The notes: a model not told the origin generated them from the sequence alone. 63,695 bases of DNA from Zoogloea ramigera (GCF_006539865.1 NZ_BJNV01000021.1:1-63695); one strand, 5' to 3'. Numbered from the stretch's first letter, positions 1 through 9,273 are shown. A program made the numbers and translations.

Positions 1-282
1 TTAACTCCGATTGTTCTCTTGAGAAACAGGCCAATGTTTCTCCGCCCCCGCCGAGGCCTGCATGGCCTTGGAATGCTCTCAAGGAAACGCAGGGCCGCCT
101 CAAGTTCACGGGGGCGGGCTGGGCGGAGCCCGGCCCTGGGGGCGCTCAAAAGCGAAATCGCTGGGTGCAATCCCGTCTTTCCGCATAAATGCACGCCGTG
201 GCGATAAGGCGGGCCCCGCGCCCCGGCTTTTGCTATCGTGCGTCCGGTCTCGACCCTCCCTGGGCCTGCAAGGCCTGCTGCC
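1..282. other. Left-edge intergenic region
   Basis: No convincing gene is visible in the first 282 bases. Short open frames here lack ribosome-binding sites and look like by-products of high GC. The stretch holds one copy of a dispersed GC-rich repeat (76-148, described separately). It also supplies the upstream region of the methyltransferase gene, where the only weak -10-like hexamer is TATCGT near 233. Confidence 0.6.
76..148 (+). repeat. Dispersed intergenic repeat, copy A
   Basis: This 73-bp segment begins CTCTCAAGGAAAC and ends GGCCCTGGGGGCGCTCA. The same start, a central CACGGGGG(G)CGGGCTGGGCGGA block and the same end recur at 35175-35259 (opposite strand) and, shortened, at 49702-49749. 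All three copies sit between genes. It is a small non-coding repeat family of unknown function. Confidence 0.75.
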
Positions 283-1464
283 ATGAACCACCGCGAGCGT
301 TTTCTCGAGTTGCAGTCCGCCCTCAAGGCTCATGAAGCCCTGTGGCGACCGTCGCCTTTCTATATGCGCCGGCCCCCGTGGTGCGAGGCCTGGCCGGCCC
401 TTGCGGCGGCGGCGCTGGCGCTGGACGATGTGGCACTGGAGCATCTCGTCGCCGACCCGGACGCCTGCCGGGCCTGGCTGGCGCCGCGGCTGCCGGTGGC
501 CGCCCGGCTGGGCGAATTGTGCGACCTCGCGCCGCTGCCCCAGCGGGCGCTGCCGCCCTCCGGACGGCATTTCGACTGGCACATCCCCGGCCGCAAGCGG
601 GAGCAGATCGAGGCCTTCGCGGCCCACAGCCCGGCCCTGTGGGTGCCGCTGCTGGAGTGGTGTGCCGGCAAGGGGCACCTGGGGCGACGGCTGGCGGTGA
701 GCGACGGGCTGCCGGTGAGCTCGCTCGAGATCGACCCGGCCCTCTGCGCGGACGCCGAGCACCTCGCCGCCCGCGCCGGCGTGGCCCAGACCGTGCTGTG
801 CGCCGACGCCCTGGCGCCCGACTCCCGCCACCACGTGCGTGGGCAGGCGGTGCTGGCGCTGCATGCCTGTGGCGAGCTGCACCGCTCGCTGGTGCGGTCG
901 GCGGCCAGCGACGGGGCGAGCGGCTACCGGATCGCCCCCTGTTGTTATTACCGGGGCGCCCAGGATGGCTACCGCCCCTTGAGCCGCGACGCCGACCTGC
1001 AGCTGGATGGCGGCGCGCTGCGCCTGGCGGTGACCGAGACCGTCACCGCGCCGCGGCGCATCCAGCACAAGCTGGCCCGGGACCAGGCCTGGAAGCTGGG
1101 CTTCGTCGCGCTGCGCAACGCGCTCCAGGGCGAGGCGATCCGCCCCTTCAAGCCGGTGCCCACGGCCTGGCAGGGCGGCAGCTTCGCCGACTACTGCCGC
1201 CTGCTGGCCGGGCGTGAAGGCCTGGCGCTGCCGGACGAGGTGGACTGGGCCCGCTGGGAGGCGGCCGGCGAGCAGCGCCGCGGCGAGGTGCGGCGCCTGG
1301 AGCTGGTGCGCCACGGCTTCCGCCGGGCGCTGGAGGTGTGGCTGGTGATGGACCTGGCGCTGGGCCTCGAGGAGGCAGGCTTCGAGGTGGAGGTGGGCAC
1401 CTTCTGCGACCGCGCCCTGACGCCCCGAAACCTGATGGTGCTGGCCGAACGACGGAGCGGATAG
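283..1464 (+). CDS. SAM-dependent methyltransferase (Methyltransf_32-like)
   Basis: Predicted cytoplasmic methyltransferase of 393 residues with unknown substrate. The middle of the protein carries a Rossmann motif I (PLLEWCAGKGHLGRRLA, about residues 120-136), followed by an acidic SLEID strand end that would contact S-adenosylmethionine. A CCYY motif after motif IV recalls the GSTCD/Methyltransf_32 group. An in-frame start 15 codons upstream exists, but ATG at 283 begins the recognisable protein. The gene stands alone, ahead of an OmpA-like gene on the same strand. The family is fairly certain; the target (RNA, protein or small molecule) cannot be read from the sequence. Confidence 0.8.
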   Translation: MNHRERFLELQSALKAHEALWRPSPFYMRRPPWCEAWPALAAAALALDDVALEHLVADPDACRAWLAPRLPVAARLGELCDLAPLPQRALPPSGRHFDWHIPGRKREQIEAFAAHSPALWVPLLEWCAGKGHLGRRLAVSDGLPVSSLEIDPALCADAEHLAARAGVAQTVLCADALAPDSRHHVRGQAVLALHACGELHRSLVRSAASDGASGYRIAPCCYYRGAQDGYRPLSRDADLQLDGGALRLAVTETVTAPRRIQHKLARDQAWKLGFVALRNALQGEAIRPFKPVPTAWQGGSFADYCRLLAGREGLALPDEVDWARWEAAGEQRRGEVRRLELVRHGFRRALEVWLVMDLALGLEEAGFEVEVGTFCDRALTPRNLMVLAERRSG

Positions 1465-1577
1465 TGGCGGGTGGCCGGGAATTTAACAATTCTGCGGCCC
1501 ACCCCCTCAAGCGCATCCGGGTTAACCGGTATACTTGCGCGACTTAATTTCAACCTTGACCCGTAAAGGATTTTTCG

Positions 1578-2060
1578 ATGCAAGAAGACGACGACAACCA
1601 GAACCTCGTGCTGGGTATCCTGTTCGGCATCATCGCGCTGGTGGTTGGCCTGGTGATCGGCTTGAGTGTCTATGTGACCGGCCAGAACCGCGCTCCCGCC
1701 CCGGTGGCTGCCGTGGTGGCTGAAGAACCCGAGATCGCCGAAGTGGGCGAGCCGCTGGTCAAGTTCTACTTCGAATCCGGCAAGGCGGAGCTGCCCGCCG
1801 GCGCGCCCGACGAACTCGCCAAGGTCATCGCCAAGCTGAACGAAGACCCGTCCAAGCTGGTGCTGCTGTCCGGCTACCACGACGAAACCGGCGGTGCCGC
1901 GGTGAACGCCGAAGTGGCCAAGGACCGCGCCGTGGCGGTCAAGGACGCGCTCGTCGCCGCCGGCCTGGCTGCCGACAAGGTGAAGATGCGCAAGCCGGCC
2001 GTGACCCTCGGTGGTGCCGATCCCGCCGAAGCCCGCCGCGTGGAGGTTCGCGTCCAGTAA
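1578..2060 (+). CDS. OmpA-like domain protein with N-terminal membrane anchor
   Basis: A 160-residue protein with one N-terminal transmembrane helix (about residues 10-33, LVLGILFGIIALVVGLVIGL) and a C-terminal OmpA/MotB-type peptidoglycan-binding fold. Visible family signatures are VKFYFESGKAELP at the start of the domain, SGYHDETG in place of the usual GHTDxxG, and EARRVEVRV in place of NRRVEI. The substitutions at the usual Asp/Arg contacts make true peptidoglycan binding uncertain. It probably sits in the inner membrane with the domain in the periplasm. A strong terminator follows at 2088-2112, so it appears to be a single-gene unit. Confidence 0.8.
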   Translation: MQEDDDNQNLVLGILFGIIALVVGLVIGLSVYVTGQNRAPAPVAAVVAEEPEIAEVGEPLVKFYFESGKAELPAGAPDELAKVIAKLNEDPSKLVLLSGYHDETGGAAVNAEVAKDRAVAVKDALVAAGLAADKVKMRKPAVTLGGADPAEARRVEVRVQ

Positions 2061-2087
2061 GGATGTCGAGCCCGCTGCAGGTTCATG

Positions 2088-2112
2088 AAAGCCGGGCTTG
2101 CCCGGCTTTTTT
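2088..2112 (+). terminator. Rho-independent terminator after the OmpA-like gene
   Basis: Perfect hairpin GCCGGG-CTTG-CCCGGC at 2091-2106, preceded by AAA and followed by a run of six T. It lies 28 bases after the OmpA-like stop codon. Confidence 0.9.
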
Positions 2113-2379
2113 ACGTGTATTCCGCCGGGCAGCGTCGTGTCGCGGGGCCGTCGCTGCGCCTGGAATGCGGAAACCGCCAGGTGCGGCGGAGGTGGCCATT
2201 GGAGCATGGCCGTTATGGTGCGGGGCCACCGGCGATGCCGTCGGGCCGGTGTTTTTGTTGCGCGGTGTTACGTCCACGGCCGCCACGCCCCAATCCGGGC
2301 CGCGGGCGGAACGCCGTCACGGCGGGGCGGCCGCGATTACGTCATCATTCGGCCCTGATCCTTTCACTTTCCGTCCCCG

Positions 2380-3261
2380 ATGAGCCTTCCCCGTGCCCCC
2401 CGCCTCCTTGCCGCGCTTCTGCTGGCCGTTTCTGCCCTGGGTGTGCAAGCGGCCGGCGCAGAGCCCGAGGCGCCCGCGTGGAGCGAGGAGCCGCCGGCCA
2501 TCGCCCGCCTGCTGGAGAGCGGCTATCGGGCCGAGCTCAAGCGTCAGCCCGGGGTGGCGGCGGCCGAGTATTGCGCGGCGGCGCGGGACGGCAGCGTGGA
2601 AGGCCAGTATCGCCTGGGCCGCCTGTACCTGATGGGGCAGGGCGTGGCGCGGGACAACCAGGTGGCGCTCACGCTGCTGTCGATCGCGGCCCAGCGCGGC
2701 CACGAGAAGGCGGCCAGCCTGGTGGGCGGGCTGGGCGTGGGCGAGCGACTGCCCGATTGCCTGCTCACCGGCGCGGCGCCGGTGGTGGCTGCTGATGTGA
2801 ACGAGGTGGTGCCCCACGAGGTGGTCGAGCGTTTCGTGAAGGCCTTGCCGACCGACAAGCGCCGCCACGCCATGCTGGTGCAGAAGCTGGCGCCGCGTTT
2901 CAAGGTGGACCCGCGCCTTGCGCTGGCGATCGTGCGTACAGAATCCAACTTCGACGCGGCGGCCCGCTCGCCGAAGAACGCCCTCGGGCTGATGCAATTG
3001 ATCCCCGACACCGCCGAGCGTTTCGGCGTGCGCGACGCCCTCGACCCCGAGCAGAACGTGCGCGGCGGCCTGGCCTACCTGCGCTGGCTGCTCAGCCAGT
3101 TCAAGGGCGACGTGGCGCTGGCGGCGGCGGCCTACAACGCGGGCGAGGGCAACGTGCTGCGCTACAAGGGCGTGCCGCCCTTTGCCGAAACCCAGGAATA
3201 CGTGCGCCGCATCCTGACCTTCTACCGCGCGCCGCGCCACGCGGAGACGCTGAAGGGCTGA
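2380..3261 (+). CDS. Lytic transglycosylase with Sel1-like repeat
   Basis: A 293-residue secreted murein hydrolase. Residues 1-25 form a signal peptide (LLAALLLAVSALGVQAAGA). Residues about 60-110 carry a Sel1/TPR-like repeat (GQYRLGRLYLMGQGV). The C-terminal half is a family 1 SLT domain: the catalytic glutamate is E188 in RTESNFD, followed by GLMQLIP and AAYNAGEGNV, all at expected spacing. It should cleave peptidoglycan between MurNAc and GlcNAc, leaving 1,6-anhydro ends. The sequence does not show whether it acts in general wall turnover or in assembly of an envelope machine. Confidence 0.9.
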   Translation: MSLPRAPRLLAALLLAVSALGVQAAGAEPEAPAWSEEPPAIARLLESGYRAELKRQPGVAAAEYCAAARDGSVEGQYRLGRLYLMGQGVARDNQVALTLLSIAAQRGHEKAASLVGGLGVGERLPDCLLTGAAPVVAADVNEVVPHEVVERFVKALPTDKRRHAMLVQKLAPRFKVDPRLALAIVRTESNFDAAARSPKNALGLMQLIPDTAERFGVRDALDPEQNVRGGLAYLRWLLSQFKGDVALAAAAYNAGEGNVLRYKGVPPFAETQEYVRRILTFYRAPRHAETLKG

Positions 3262-3303
3262 GTGCCCTGCCGGCCGCGGCGGGCCGGCTTGCGGGCGAAA
3301 GCG

Positions 3304-4071
3304 TCAGGCCTGCAGCTCGGCGTGCAGGGCGACGAATTCCTGGGTGAGCTTGTGCTTCGGGTCGAGGTGGATCATCGGCTTGGCCTGCTCGTGGCTCTCG
3401 CGGATGCGGATCGAGCTGGAAAGATAGGTCTTGAAGAGCGGCAGGCCTTCGGCGATGAGCTCCTGGACCAGCTTCTGGGGCAGGCTGGCGCGGGGCTGGA
3501 ACTGGTTCACCACGATGCCCTCGACCTGTAGGTCGCGGTTGTGGTCGGCCTTGATCTCCTGGACGTTGTCGAGCAGCGCGTAAAGCGCCCGGCGCGAGAA
3601 GTCGTCGCAGTCGAAGGGGATCAGGCAGCGCTGGGTGGCGATCAGTGCCGAGCGGGTGTAGAAGTTGAGCGCCGGCGGGGTGTCGATGAAGACCGCGTCG
3701 AAGTCGTCGGCGATCTCGTCGAGGGCCTCGCGCAACTTGAAGATCTTGTAACGGGACTCGAGCTTGCTTTGCAGGTCGCCCAGATCGGGGTGGGACGGCA
3801 TGATGGCCAGCCCGGAATAAGGCGTGGCGTGGATGAAGTCGGCGGTTTTTTTGGGGTTGAACTTGAAGTTCAGGCTCTGCTCGAAGAGGCCGGCCACGGT
3901 GTTCTCGGCGTCGTCGGCGGAATCGCCCAGCAGGTAGTGGGTCGAGTTGCCCTGGGGGTCGAGGTCGACCACCAGGGTGCGCAGGCCGTTGTGGGCGCTG
4001 ATCGCAGCCAGGTTGCAGGTGATGGTGGATTTGCCCACGCCGCCCTTCTGGTTGAACACCACGCGTCGCAT
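3304..4071 (-). CDS. Orphan ParA-family ATPase
   Basis: A 255-residue ParA/MinD-type ATPase. The deviant Walker A motif NQKGGVGKST starts at residue 6, the A' motif LVVDLDPQGNST follows, and Walker B is VFIDTPP. The ATG at 4071 is preferred because GGGAGAGAAG precedes it directly; an in-frame ATG 18 codons upstream would add residues ahead of the conserved first strand. No parB-like gene lies next to it, so it probably positions some cargo other than a ParB-parS complex. It converges on the transglycosylase gene and diverges from the RNA/maeB region. Confidence 0.85.
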   Translation of the reverse strand: MRRVVFNQKGGVGKSTITCNLAAISAHNGLRTLVVDLDPQGNSTHYLLGDSADDAENTVAGLFEQSLNFKFNPKKTADFIHATPYSGLAIMPSHPDLGDLQSKLESRYKIFKLREALDEIADDFDAVFIDTPPALNFYTRSALIATQRCLIPFDCDDFSRRALYALLDNVQEIKADHNRDLQVEGIVVNQFQPRASLPQKLVQELIAEGLPLFKTYLSSSIRIRESHEQAKPMIHLDPKHKLTQEFVALHAELQA

Positions 4072-4186
4072 CTTCTCTCCCCTTTGTGCGGAATATTTTG
4101 GAATGCGCGCGATTGTGCCACGCAATCGGGGTCTCTCCGTATTTACCGAGGGTGCGAAATCACGGCTCCTCGGGTAAACTCTTATT

Positions 4187-4370
4187 GATTGAGAACAGGC
4201 AGTGTACGCCGCTGTACCGATGGCGCGTTCTTGTCCTCATGCGGCAGGCGGGCTGCCAACTGCAAGCGTTGGTGCGCCGGGCTCCGCATGAGCGACTGCC
4301 CGTTTCCGGGCAACACCAGGGTTCAAGACTTCCGGCCACGATCATCCATCTAGCGGATGAGGGCCGTTTT
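4187..4370 (+). ncRNA. Structured RNA candidate, possibly 6S RNA (ssrS)
   Basis: No ORF explains this conserved-looking stretch upstream of maeB. It can fold as a long rod: CCGCT 4209-4213 with AGCGG 4352-4356, TGGC 4221-4224 with GCCA 4335-4338, TCTTG 4229-4233 with CAAGA 4324-4328, then CTCATGCGG 4236-4244 with CCGCATGAG 4284-4292 and an apical CCAAC/GTTGG. A side hairpin GCCCG-TTTC-CGGGC lies at 4298-4311. The GGGTTCAAGA element closing the stem resembles the 3' strand of 6S RNA. A TAAACT -10 candidate is at 4175-4180. The fold is seen in the sequence; the 6S identity is a guess, and a maeB leader is the alternative. Confidence 0.42.
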
Positions 4371-4439
4371 TCCGCTGTCGACGCTGCGTTTGTGCCGCAA
4401 CGCCGTCAGAACAATAACTAGCGAGAAGAAGAGAGATAC

Positions 4440-6734
4440 ATGGACAAGGATTTCATCGCCGCCGCCCTCGAATACCACCGCAGCCCGACCCGCGGCAAGA
4501 TCTCGGTGGTGCCCACCAAGGGCCTGACCAACCAGCGTGACCTGGCGCTGGCCTATTCGCCGGGCGTGGCGGCTGCCTGCGATGCGATCGTTGCCGACCC
4601 GGCCGATGCGCAGGAATACACCTCCCGCGGCAATCTGGTGGCGGTGGTCACCAACGGCACCGCGGTGCTGGGCCTGGGCAACATCGGCCCGCTGGCCGCC
4701 AAGCCGGTTATGGAAGGCAAGGGTTGCCTGTTCAAGAAGTTCGCCAATATCGACGTGTTCGACATCGAACTGGCCGAGAACGACCCGGACAAGCTCATCG
4801 ACATCATCGCCGCCCTCGAGCCCACGCTCGGCGGCATCAACCTCGAAGACATCAAGGCGCCCGAGTGCTTCTACATCGAGAAGAAGCTGCGTGAGCGCAT
4901 GAACATTCCGGTCTTCCACGACGACCAGCACGGCACCGCGATCATCTCGGCGGCGGCGATGCTCAACGGCCTCAAGGTGGTGGGCAAGAAGATCGAGGAC
5001 GTCAAGGTGGTGTGCTCCGGCGCCGGCGCCGCGGCGATCGCCTGCCTCGAGCTGTGGTGCGGCCTCGGCATCCGCCGCGAGAACGTTTACGTGTGCGACT
5101 CCAAGGGCGTGATCTACGTGGGCCGCGACGAGAACATGGAGCCCACCAAGGCCCGCTACGCCCAGAATACCGAGTTCCGCACCCTCGCCGACGCGATGGT
5201 CGGTGCTGACGTCTTCCTCGGCCTGTCCACCTCCGGCGTGCTCAAGCAGGACATGGTCAAGAGCATGGCCGACAAGCCGCTGATCTTCGCGCTGGCCAAC
5301 CCGACGCCCGAGATCATGCCCGAGCTGGCCAAGGAAGTGCGCCCCGACGCGATCATCGCCACCGGCCGTTCGGACTATCCGAACCAGGTGAACAACGTGC
5401 TGTGCTTCCCCTTCATCTTCCGGGGCGCCCTCGACGTGGCGGCCACCAAGATCACCGAGGAGATGAAGCTCGCCTGCGTGAAGGCGATCGCCGAGCTGGC
5501 CGAGGCCGAGTCGTCCGACGTGGTGGCCCAGGCCTACCGTGACGCCGACCTCAACTTCGGCCCCAACTACCTGATTCCGAAGCCCTTCGACCCGCGCCTG
5601 ATCGTCAAGATCGCCCCGGCCGTGGCCCAGGCCGCCATCGACTCGGGCGTCGCCACGCGCGAGATCGACATGGAGGCTTACATCCAGAGCCTCAACGAGT
5701 TCGTGTATCAGTCCGGCATCGTCATGAAGCCGGTGTTCACCCGCGCCAAGAGCGTGTCCCTCGAGAACAAGCGCGTGCTCTACTCGGAAGGCGAGAGCGA
5801 GCGCGTGCTGCGCGCCGTGCGGGCGGTTGTTGACGAAAACCTGGCGCGCCCGATCCTCATCGGCCGCCCGTCGGTGATCGACATGCGCATCGAGAAGCTC
5901 GGCCTCAACCTCAAGTCCGGCCGTGATTTCGATGTGGTCAACATCGAGTCCGACAGCCGCTATCGCGAGCTGTGGCAAGAGTACTACCGCCTGATGGGCC
6001 GCGACGGCGTCACGCCGGATTCCGCCCGCGAGGCCCTGCGCGCCGACTCCACCCTGATCGGCTGCATGCTGCTGCGCCGCGGCGACGCCGACGCCCTGAT
6101 CTGCGGCACCACCGGCTCCTACGACCAGCACTTCCGCCACGTCGAGAACCTCATCGGCCAGAAGCGCGGCGCCAGCCTGTTCGCCTCCATGAACATCCTG
6201 CTGCTGCCCAAGCGCGTGCTGGCGATCGCCGACACCTACGTGAACGAGATGCCCAACGCCGAGGAAACCGCCGAGATCGCCCTGATGGCGGCCGACGAGA
6301 TGCGCCGTTTCGGCATCGAGCCGAAGGTGGCCCTGCTGTCCCACTCCAACTTCGGCAGCGCCCGCAGCTCCTCGTCCCAGAAGATGCGCGCGGCCCGCGA
6401 CATCCTGCGCCTCAAGGCCCCCGACCTGCAGTGCGACGGCGAGATGCACGGTGACTCGGCCCTGTCGCCGGAGATCCGCGATCGCCTGCACCCGGACTCG
6501 ACCCTCCACGGCGAGGCCAACCTGCTGGTGATGCCCAACCTGGACGCCGCCAACATCGCCTTCAACCTGCTCAAGGTGGCCAACGGCGACGGCGTGGCGG
6601 TCGGCCCGATCCTGCTGGGCAGCGCCCGGGCGGTGCACATCCTCACCCCGTCGGCGTCGGTGCGCCGGCTGGTGAACATGACCGCGCTGGCGGTGGTGGA
6701 TGCCCGCGAGCAGCGCGAGGAATCGCCGGTCTAA
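4440..6734 (+). CDS. maeB: NADP-dependent malic enzyme with phosphotransacetylase-like domain
   Basis: A 764-residue MaeB, the long hybrid malic enzyme. It decarboxylates malate to pyruvate with NADP+, feeding NADPH and pyruvate to biosynthesis. Residues about 15-420 are the malic enzyme half, with [17 protein letters not shown], the catalytic region HDDQHGTA and a GAGAAAIA nucleotide-binding turn. Residues about 430-760 are the phosphotransacetylase-like regulatory half, which usually binds acetyl-CoA and sets oligomerisation. A purine-rich AGAAGAAGAGAG region precedes the ATG. The full length matches the family. A GC-rich hairpin at 6747-6771 follows the gene. Confidence 0.97.
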   Translation: MDKDFIAAALEYHRSPTRGKISVVPTKGLTNQRDLALAYSPGVAAACDAIVADPADAQEYTSRGNLVAVVTNGTAVLGLGNIGPLAAKPVMEGKGCLFKKFANIDVFDIELAENDPDKLIDIIAALEPTLGGINLEDIKAPECFYIEKKLRERMNIPVFHDDQHGTAIISAAAMLNGLKVVGKKIEDVKVVCSGAGAAAIACLELWCGLGIRRENVYVCDSKGVIYVGRDENMEPTKARYAQNTEFRTLADAMVGADVFLGLSTSGVLKQDMVKSMADKPLIFALANPTPEIMPELAKEVRPDAIIATGRSDYPNQVNNVLCFPFIFRGALDVAATKITEEMKLACVKAIAELAEAESSDVVAQAYRDADLNFGPNYLIPKPFDPRLIVKIAPAVAQAAIDSGVATREIDMEAYIQSLNEFVYQSGIVMKPVFTRAKSVSLENKRVLYSEGESERVLRAVRAVVDENLARPILIGRPSVIDMRIEKLGLNLKSGRDFDVVNIESDSRYRELWQEYYRLMGRDGVTPDSAREALRADSTLIGCMLLRRGDADALICGTTGSYDQHFRHVENLIGQKRGASLFASMNILLLPKRVLAIADTYVNEMPNAEETAEIALMAADEMRRFGIEPKVALLSHSNFGSARSSSSQKMRAARDILRLKAPDLQCDGEMHGDSALSPEIRDRLHPDSTLHGEANLLVMPNLDAANIAFNLLKVANGDGVAVGPILLGSARAVHILTPSASVRRLVNMTALAVVDAREQREESPV

Positions 6735-6746
6735 CGCTGTCCGGCA

Positions 6747-6771
6747 CGCCGCCCCGCAACCCGGGGCGGCG
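6747..6771 (+). terminator. GC-rich hairpin after maeB
   Basis: CGCCGCCCCG pairs with CGGGGCGGCG around a short loop, 13 bases after the maeB stop. There is no T-run, so it may protect the 3' end or terminate weakly rather than act as a classic terminator. Confidence 0.5.
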
Positions 6772-6798
6772 GTCATGCGTCTGCCTCACTTCGTCCGG

Positions 6799-6819
6799 TA
6801 CAATCTGTGTCATACAGAT
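6799..6819 (+). promoter_or_regulatory. qor promoter -10 with overlapping inverted repeat
   Basis: A TACAAT -10 hexamer lies at 6799-6804. It overlaps the inverted repeat ATCTGT-GTCAT-ACAGAT (6803-6819), a perfect 6-bp dyad 17 bases before the oxidoreductase ATG. The geometry suits a repressor or redox-sensor operator over the start site. No -35 is convincing and the regulator is unknown. Confidence 0.5.
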
Positions 6820-6835
6820 CTGCCTGAGGTGACGC

Positions 6836-7810
6836 ATGCCCCGTCTCATCCGCTTTGACCGCATCGGCGGCCCCGACGTCCTGCAATGGGTCGAGGCCAG
6901 CCTGCCTGCGCCGGCTACCGGCGAGGTGCAGGTCCGCCACCTGGCGGTCGGCGTCAATTTCATCGACACCTATCATCGCTCCGGGCTCTACCCGGTGCCG
7001 CTGCCGTCCGGCCTCGGCCAAGAGGCTGCCGGCGTCGTGGAGGCGGTGGGCGAGGGCGTCACCGAATTCGCCCCGGGCGACCGGGTCGCCTACGCGGGCG
7101 GGCCGCTGGGGGCTTACTCCGAAGCGCGCAACATTGCCGCCTGTGAGCTGGTGAAGCTGCCCGACGCGCTGTCCTTCGAGCAGGGCGCAGCGGTCATGAT
7201 GCAGGGCCTCACCGCCCAGTACCTGCTGCGGCGCACCTATCGCGTGCAGCCGGGCGACACCATCCTCATCCATGCCGCGGCCGGCGGCGTCGGGCTGATC
7301 GTCTGCCAGTGGGCAAAGGCCCTCGGCGCCACCGTGATCGGCACCGTGAGCTCCGACGAGAAGGCCGAACTCGCCCGCAGCCACGGCTGCGACCACCCCA
7401 TCGTGACGAGCCGCGAGAAGGTCTCGGTGCGGGTGCGCGAGATCACCGCCGGTGAGGGTGTGCCGGTGGTCTACGACTCGATCGGCAAGGATACCTTCAT
7501 GGACTCCCTGGCCTGCCTGCGCCCCCTCGGCATGATGGTCAGTTTCGGCAACGCCTCGGGGCCGGTGCCGGCCTTCGAGCCGGCCCTGCTGGCGAAGATG
7601 GGCTCCCTGTTCCTCACCCGGCCGACCCTGTTCCACTACACCGCCCGCCGGGCCGACCTGCTGGCGATGGCCGACGAGCTCTTTGCCATGGTCGCCGCGG
7701 GGCAGGTGCGCATCTCGGTCAACCAGCGTTATCCCCTCAAGGATGCCGCGCTGGCCCACGCGGCGCTCGAGGCGCGGCGTACCACCGGCTCCACCGTATT
7801 GATTCCGTGA
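6836..7810 (+). CDS. NADPH:quinone oxidoreductase (zinc-independent MDR family)
   Basis: A 324-residue soluble oxidoreductase of the QorA/zeta-crystallin type, expected to reduce quinones with NADPH. It has the N-terminal GroES-like fold with NFIDTYHRSGLYPVPLPSGL, the family glycine stretch GQEAAGVVEAVG, and a Rossmann domain with IHAAAGGVG at about residue 144. The zinc-binding cysteines of alcohol dehydrogenases are absent, as expected for this branch. The stop codon TGA sits beside the start of the next small gene, suggesting cotranscription. An inverted repeat over the promoter hints at regulated, perhaps redox-responsive, expression. Confidence 0.9.
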   Translation: MPRLIRFDRIGGPDVLQWVEASLPAPATGEVQVRHLAVGVNFIDTYHRSGLYPVPLPSGLGQEAAGVVEAVGEGVTEFAPGDRVAYAGGPLGAYSEARNIAACELVKLPDALSFEQGAAVMMQGLTAQYLLRRTYRVQPGDTILIHAAAGGVGLIVCQWAKALGATVIGTVSSDEKAELARSHGCDHPIVTSREKVSVRVREITAGEGVPVVYDSIGKDTFMDSLACLRPLGMMVSFGNASGPVPAFEPALLAKMGSLFLTRPTLFHYTARRADLLAMADELFAMVAAGQVRISVNQRYPLKDAALAHAALEARRTTGSTVLIP

Positions 7811-7812
7811 AC

Positions 7813-8199
7813 ATGAAAAGCCTGATTTCCCGCGGCGGCCTGCTGGCGGCCCTTCTTGTCCTGTCCCTCGGTCTGTCGCCCCGGCCGGGCCTCGCCCAGT
7901 CGCCCGCGGCACCCGTCCTGACGCCGATCCAGGTGGCCTACCTGCAGGCCGAAACCCGCCGCATCGAGGAGGCTTTTGTGCAGAAGGTGATGCTCATCAG
8001 CGGGGCGAGCCGCGAGCAGGTGCTTCGGGCGATCCCCGCCAAGGGCCGCCTGACCGACCGCCTGCCGCGCATCTACAACGCCCTCGAGCGCGACCTGAAG
8101 GCGCCGCTCACCGATGAGCAGCAGGGCCGCATCTACGCTGCCGAAGGCGAGCGCAAGCAGGCCCTGAAGGATCTGCCGGCCCAGGCCGCCGCCAGGTAA
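7813..8199 (+). CDS. Small secreted protein of unknown function
   Basis: A 128-residue protein with a clear signal peptide (about residues 1-29, LLAALLVLSLGLSPRPGLAQ, cleavage near AQ-SP). The mature part is helical and charged, with no domain I recognise. ATG at 7813 is chosen; a GTG at 7807 overlapping the upstream stop as GTGA is also possible and would add two residues. It starts directly after the quinone oxidoreductase and is probably cotranscribed with it. A perfect 9-bp hairpin closes the unit. Confidence 0.7.
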   Translation: MKSLISRGGLLAALLVLSLGLSPRPGLAQSPAAPVLTPIQVAYLQAETRRIEEAFVQKVMLISGASREQVLRAIPAKGRLTDRLPRIYNALERDLKAPLTDEQQGRIYAAEGERKQALKDLPAQAAAR

Positions 8200-8202
8200 G
8201 CA

Positions 8203-8226
8203 CGCGCCCCCGGCTTTGGGGGCGCG
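8203..8226. terminator. Hairpin between convergent genes
   Basis: CGCGCCCCC (8203-8211) pairs perfectly with GGGGGCGCG (8218-8226) around a GGCTTT loop. It lies between two convergent genes and has no U-tract in either direction. It may slow polymerase from both sides. Confidence 0.55.
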
Positions 8227-8241
8227 GCGCTGTGCCGGTTT

Positions 8242-9273
8242 TCAGAAGAGTTCGATGTCGCCGGAGGGCTGCTCGCGCACCGAGATCATGCCTTCGGCCA
8301 GCAGGGCCTCGTAGTTGGCGAGCTGGTTGCGGCCGTTTTCCTTGGCCACATACAGCGCGTCGTCGGCCCGCCCGACGATCTCGGGGATGGTGTCCTCGGG
8401 CTTGATCATGGTGTAGCCGATGCTGGCGGTCACCCGGCCGATCTGCGGAAAGTTGTAGTCTTCGACGGCCCGGCGAAAGCGCTCGAGGGCGCGGTGCACC
8501 TCGGCCTCGGTCGCCGCCCGCAGCACCACCACGAACTCTTCTCCGCCGAAGCGGAACAGCTTGTCCTGCTGCCGGAAGCTCTGGCGCATGATGCGGGCGA
8601 GCAGCAGCAGCACCTCGTCGCCGTACAGGTGGCCGAACTGGTCATTGACCCGCTTGAAGTGATCCACGTCCACCACCGCCAGCCAGTGCTGGTGGCTGTC
8701 CTCGGGGCGTCGACGGCGCTTGTCGTCGTCGGTGGGGCGGGCGATGTTGCCGAGAATCTTGCCGATGTTCTCGTCGAAGGTCTTGCGGTTGCGCAGCCCC
8801 GTAAGGGTGTCGCGCTCGCTGTAGTCGAGCAGGTTGAGGTAGTTGCGGTAGAGCCCCAGAAAGCCTTCGGCGGTGCCCAGGTCGTCATCGTCGAGGGGCG
8901 CGGCGCAGATGACCTCGAGCACCCCCAGCACGCCCCGTTCGACGCGGATCGGGAAGCAATGCACGAACACTCCGCCCGCCTCATCGTGGCGCCGGACGAT
9001 CTGGGCCGCTTCGACGCAGGCCTGCATCTCGGGCCGTGTGCTGACCGGCACCGGGTCGCTGCCCGGCTCGAACTCGGAGTTGAAACGCAGGCCATCCTGG
9101 CCGACGTGGGTGACCCGCTCGAGAAAATGGCCGCTCTCTTCGGACTGCACCTTGTAGAGGTTGACCTCCTTCGCCTTCACCAGCTCGAAGAGGGCCGATG
9201 CAACGCCGGCCTCGAGCAGGCTGCGGTCCCGGTGCTGGGTGATCGATTCGACGTGCTTGAGGACGTGGATCAT
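8242..9273 (-). CDS. Diguanylate cyclase (GAF-like sensor plus GGDEF)
   Basis: A 343-residue cytoplasmic protein that should make c-di-GMP from two GTP. The N-terminal 165 residues look like a GAF-type sensor (SLLEAGVASALFELVKAKEVNLYK). The C-terminal domain has the active-site signature FRFGGEEFVVV and an intact RQQD inhibitory site five residues before it, so product inhibition is likely. The ATG at 9273 begins the recognisable protein; an in-frame start 28 codons upstream adds basic residues without domain character. There is no membrane segment, so the signal must be intracellular. Confidence 0.88.
   Translation of the reverse strand: MIHVLKHVESITQHRDRSLLEAGVASALFELVKAKEVNLYKVQSEESGHFLERVTHVGQDGLRFNSEFEPGSDPVPVSTRPEMQACVEAAQIVRRHDEAGGVFVHCFPIRVERGVLGVLEVICAAPLDDDDLGTAEGFLGLYRNYLNLLDYSERDTLTGLRNRKTFDENIGKILGNIARPTDDDKRRRRPEDSHQHWLAVVDVDHFKRVNDQFGHLYGDEVLLLLARIMRQSFRQQDKLFRFGGEEFVVVLRAATEAEVHRALERFRRAVEDYNFPQIGRVTASIGYTMIKPEDTIPEIVGRADDALYVAKENGRNQLANYEALLAEGMISVREQPSGDIELF

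Noticed and set aside
4350-6776. An 808-codon minus-strand frame opposite maeB
   Set aside because: Same cause: antisense of a high-GC gene with a full-length known product.
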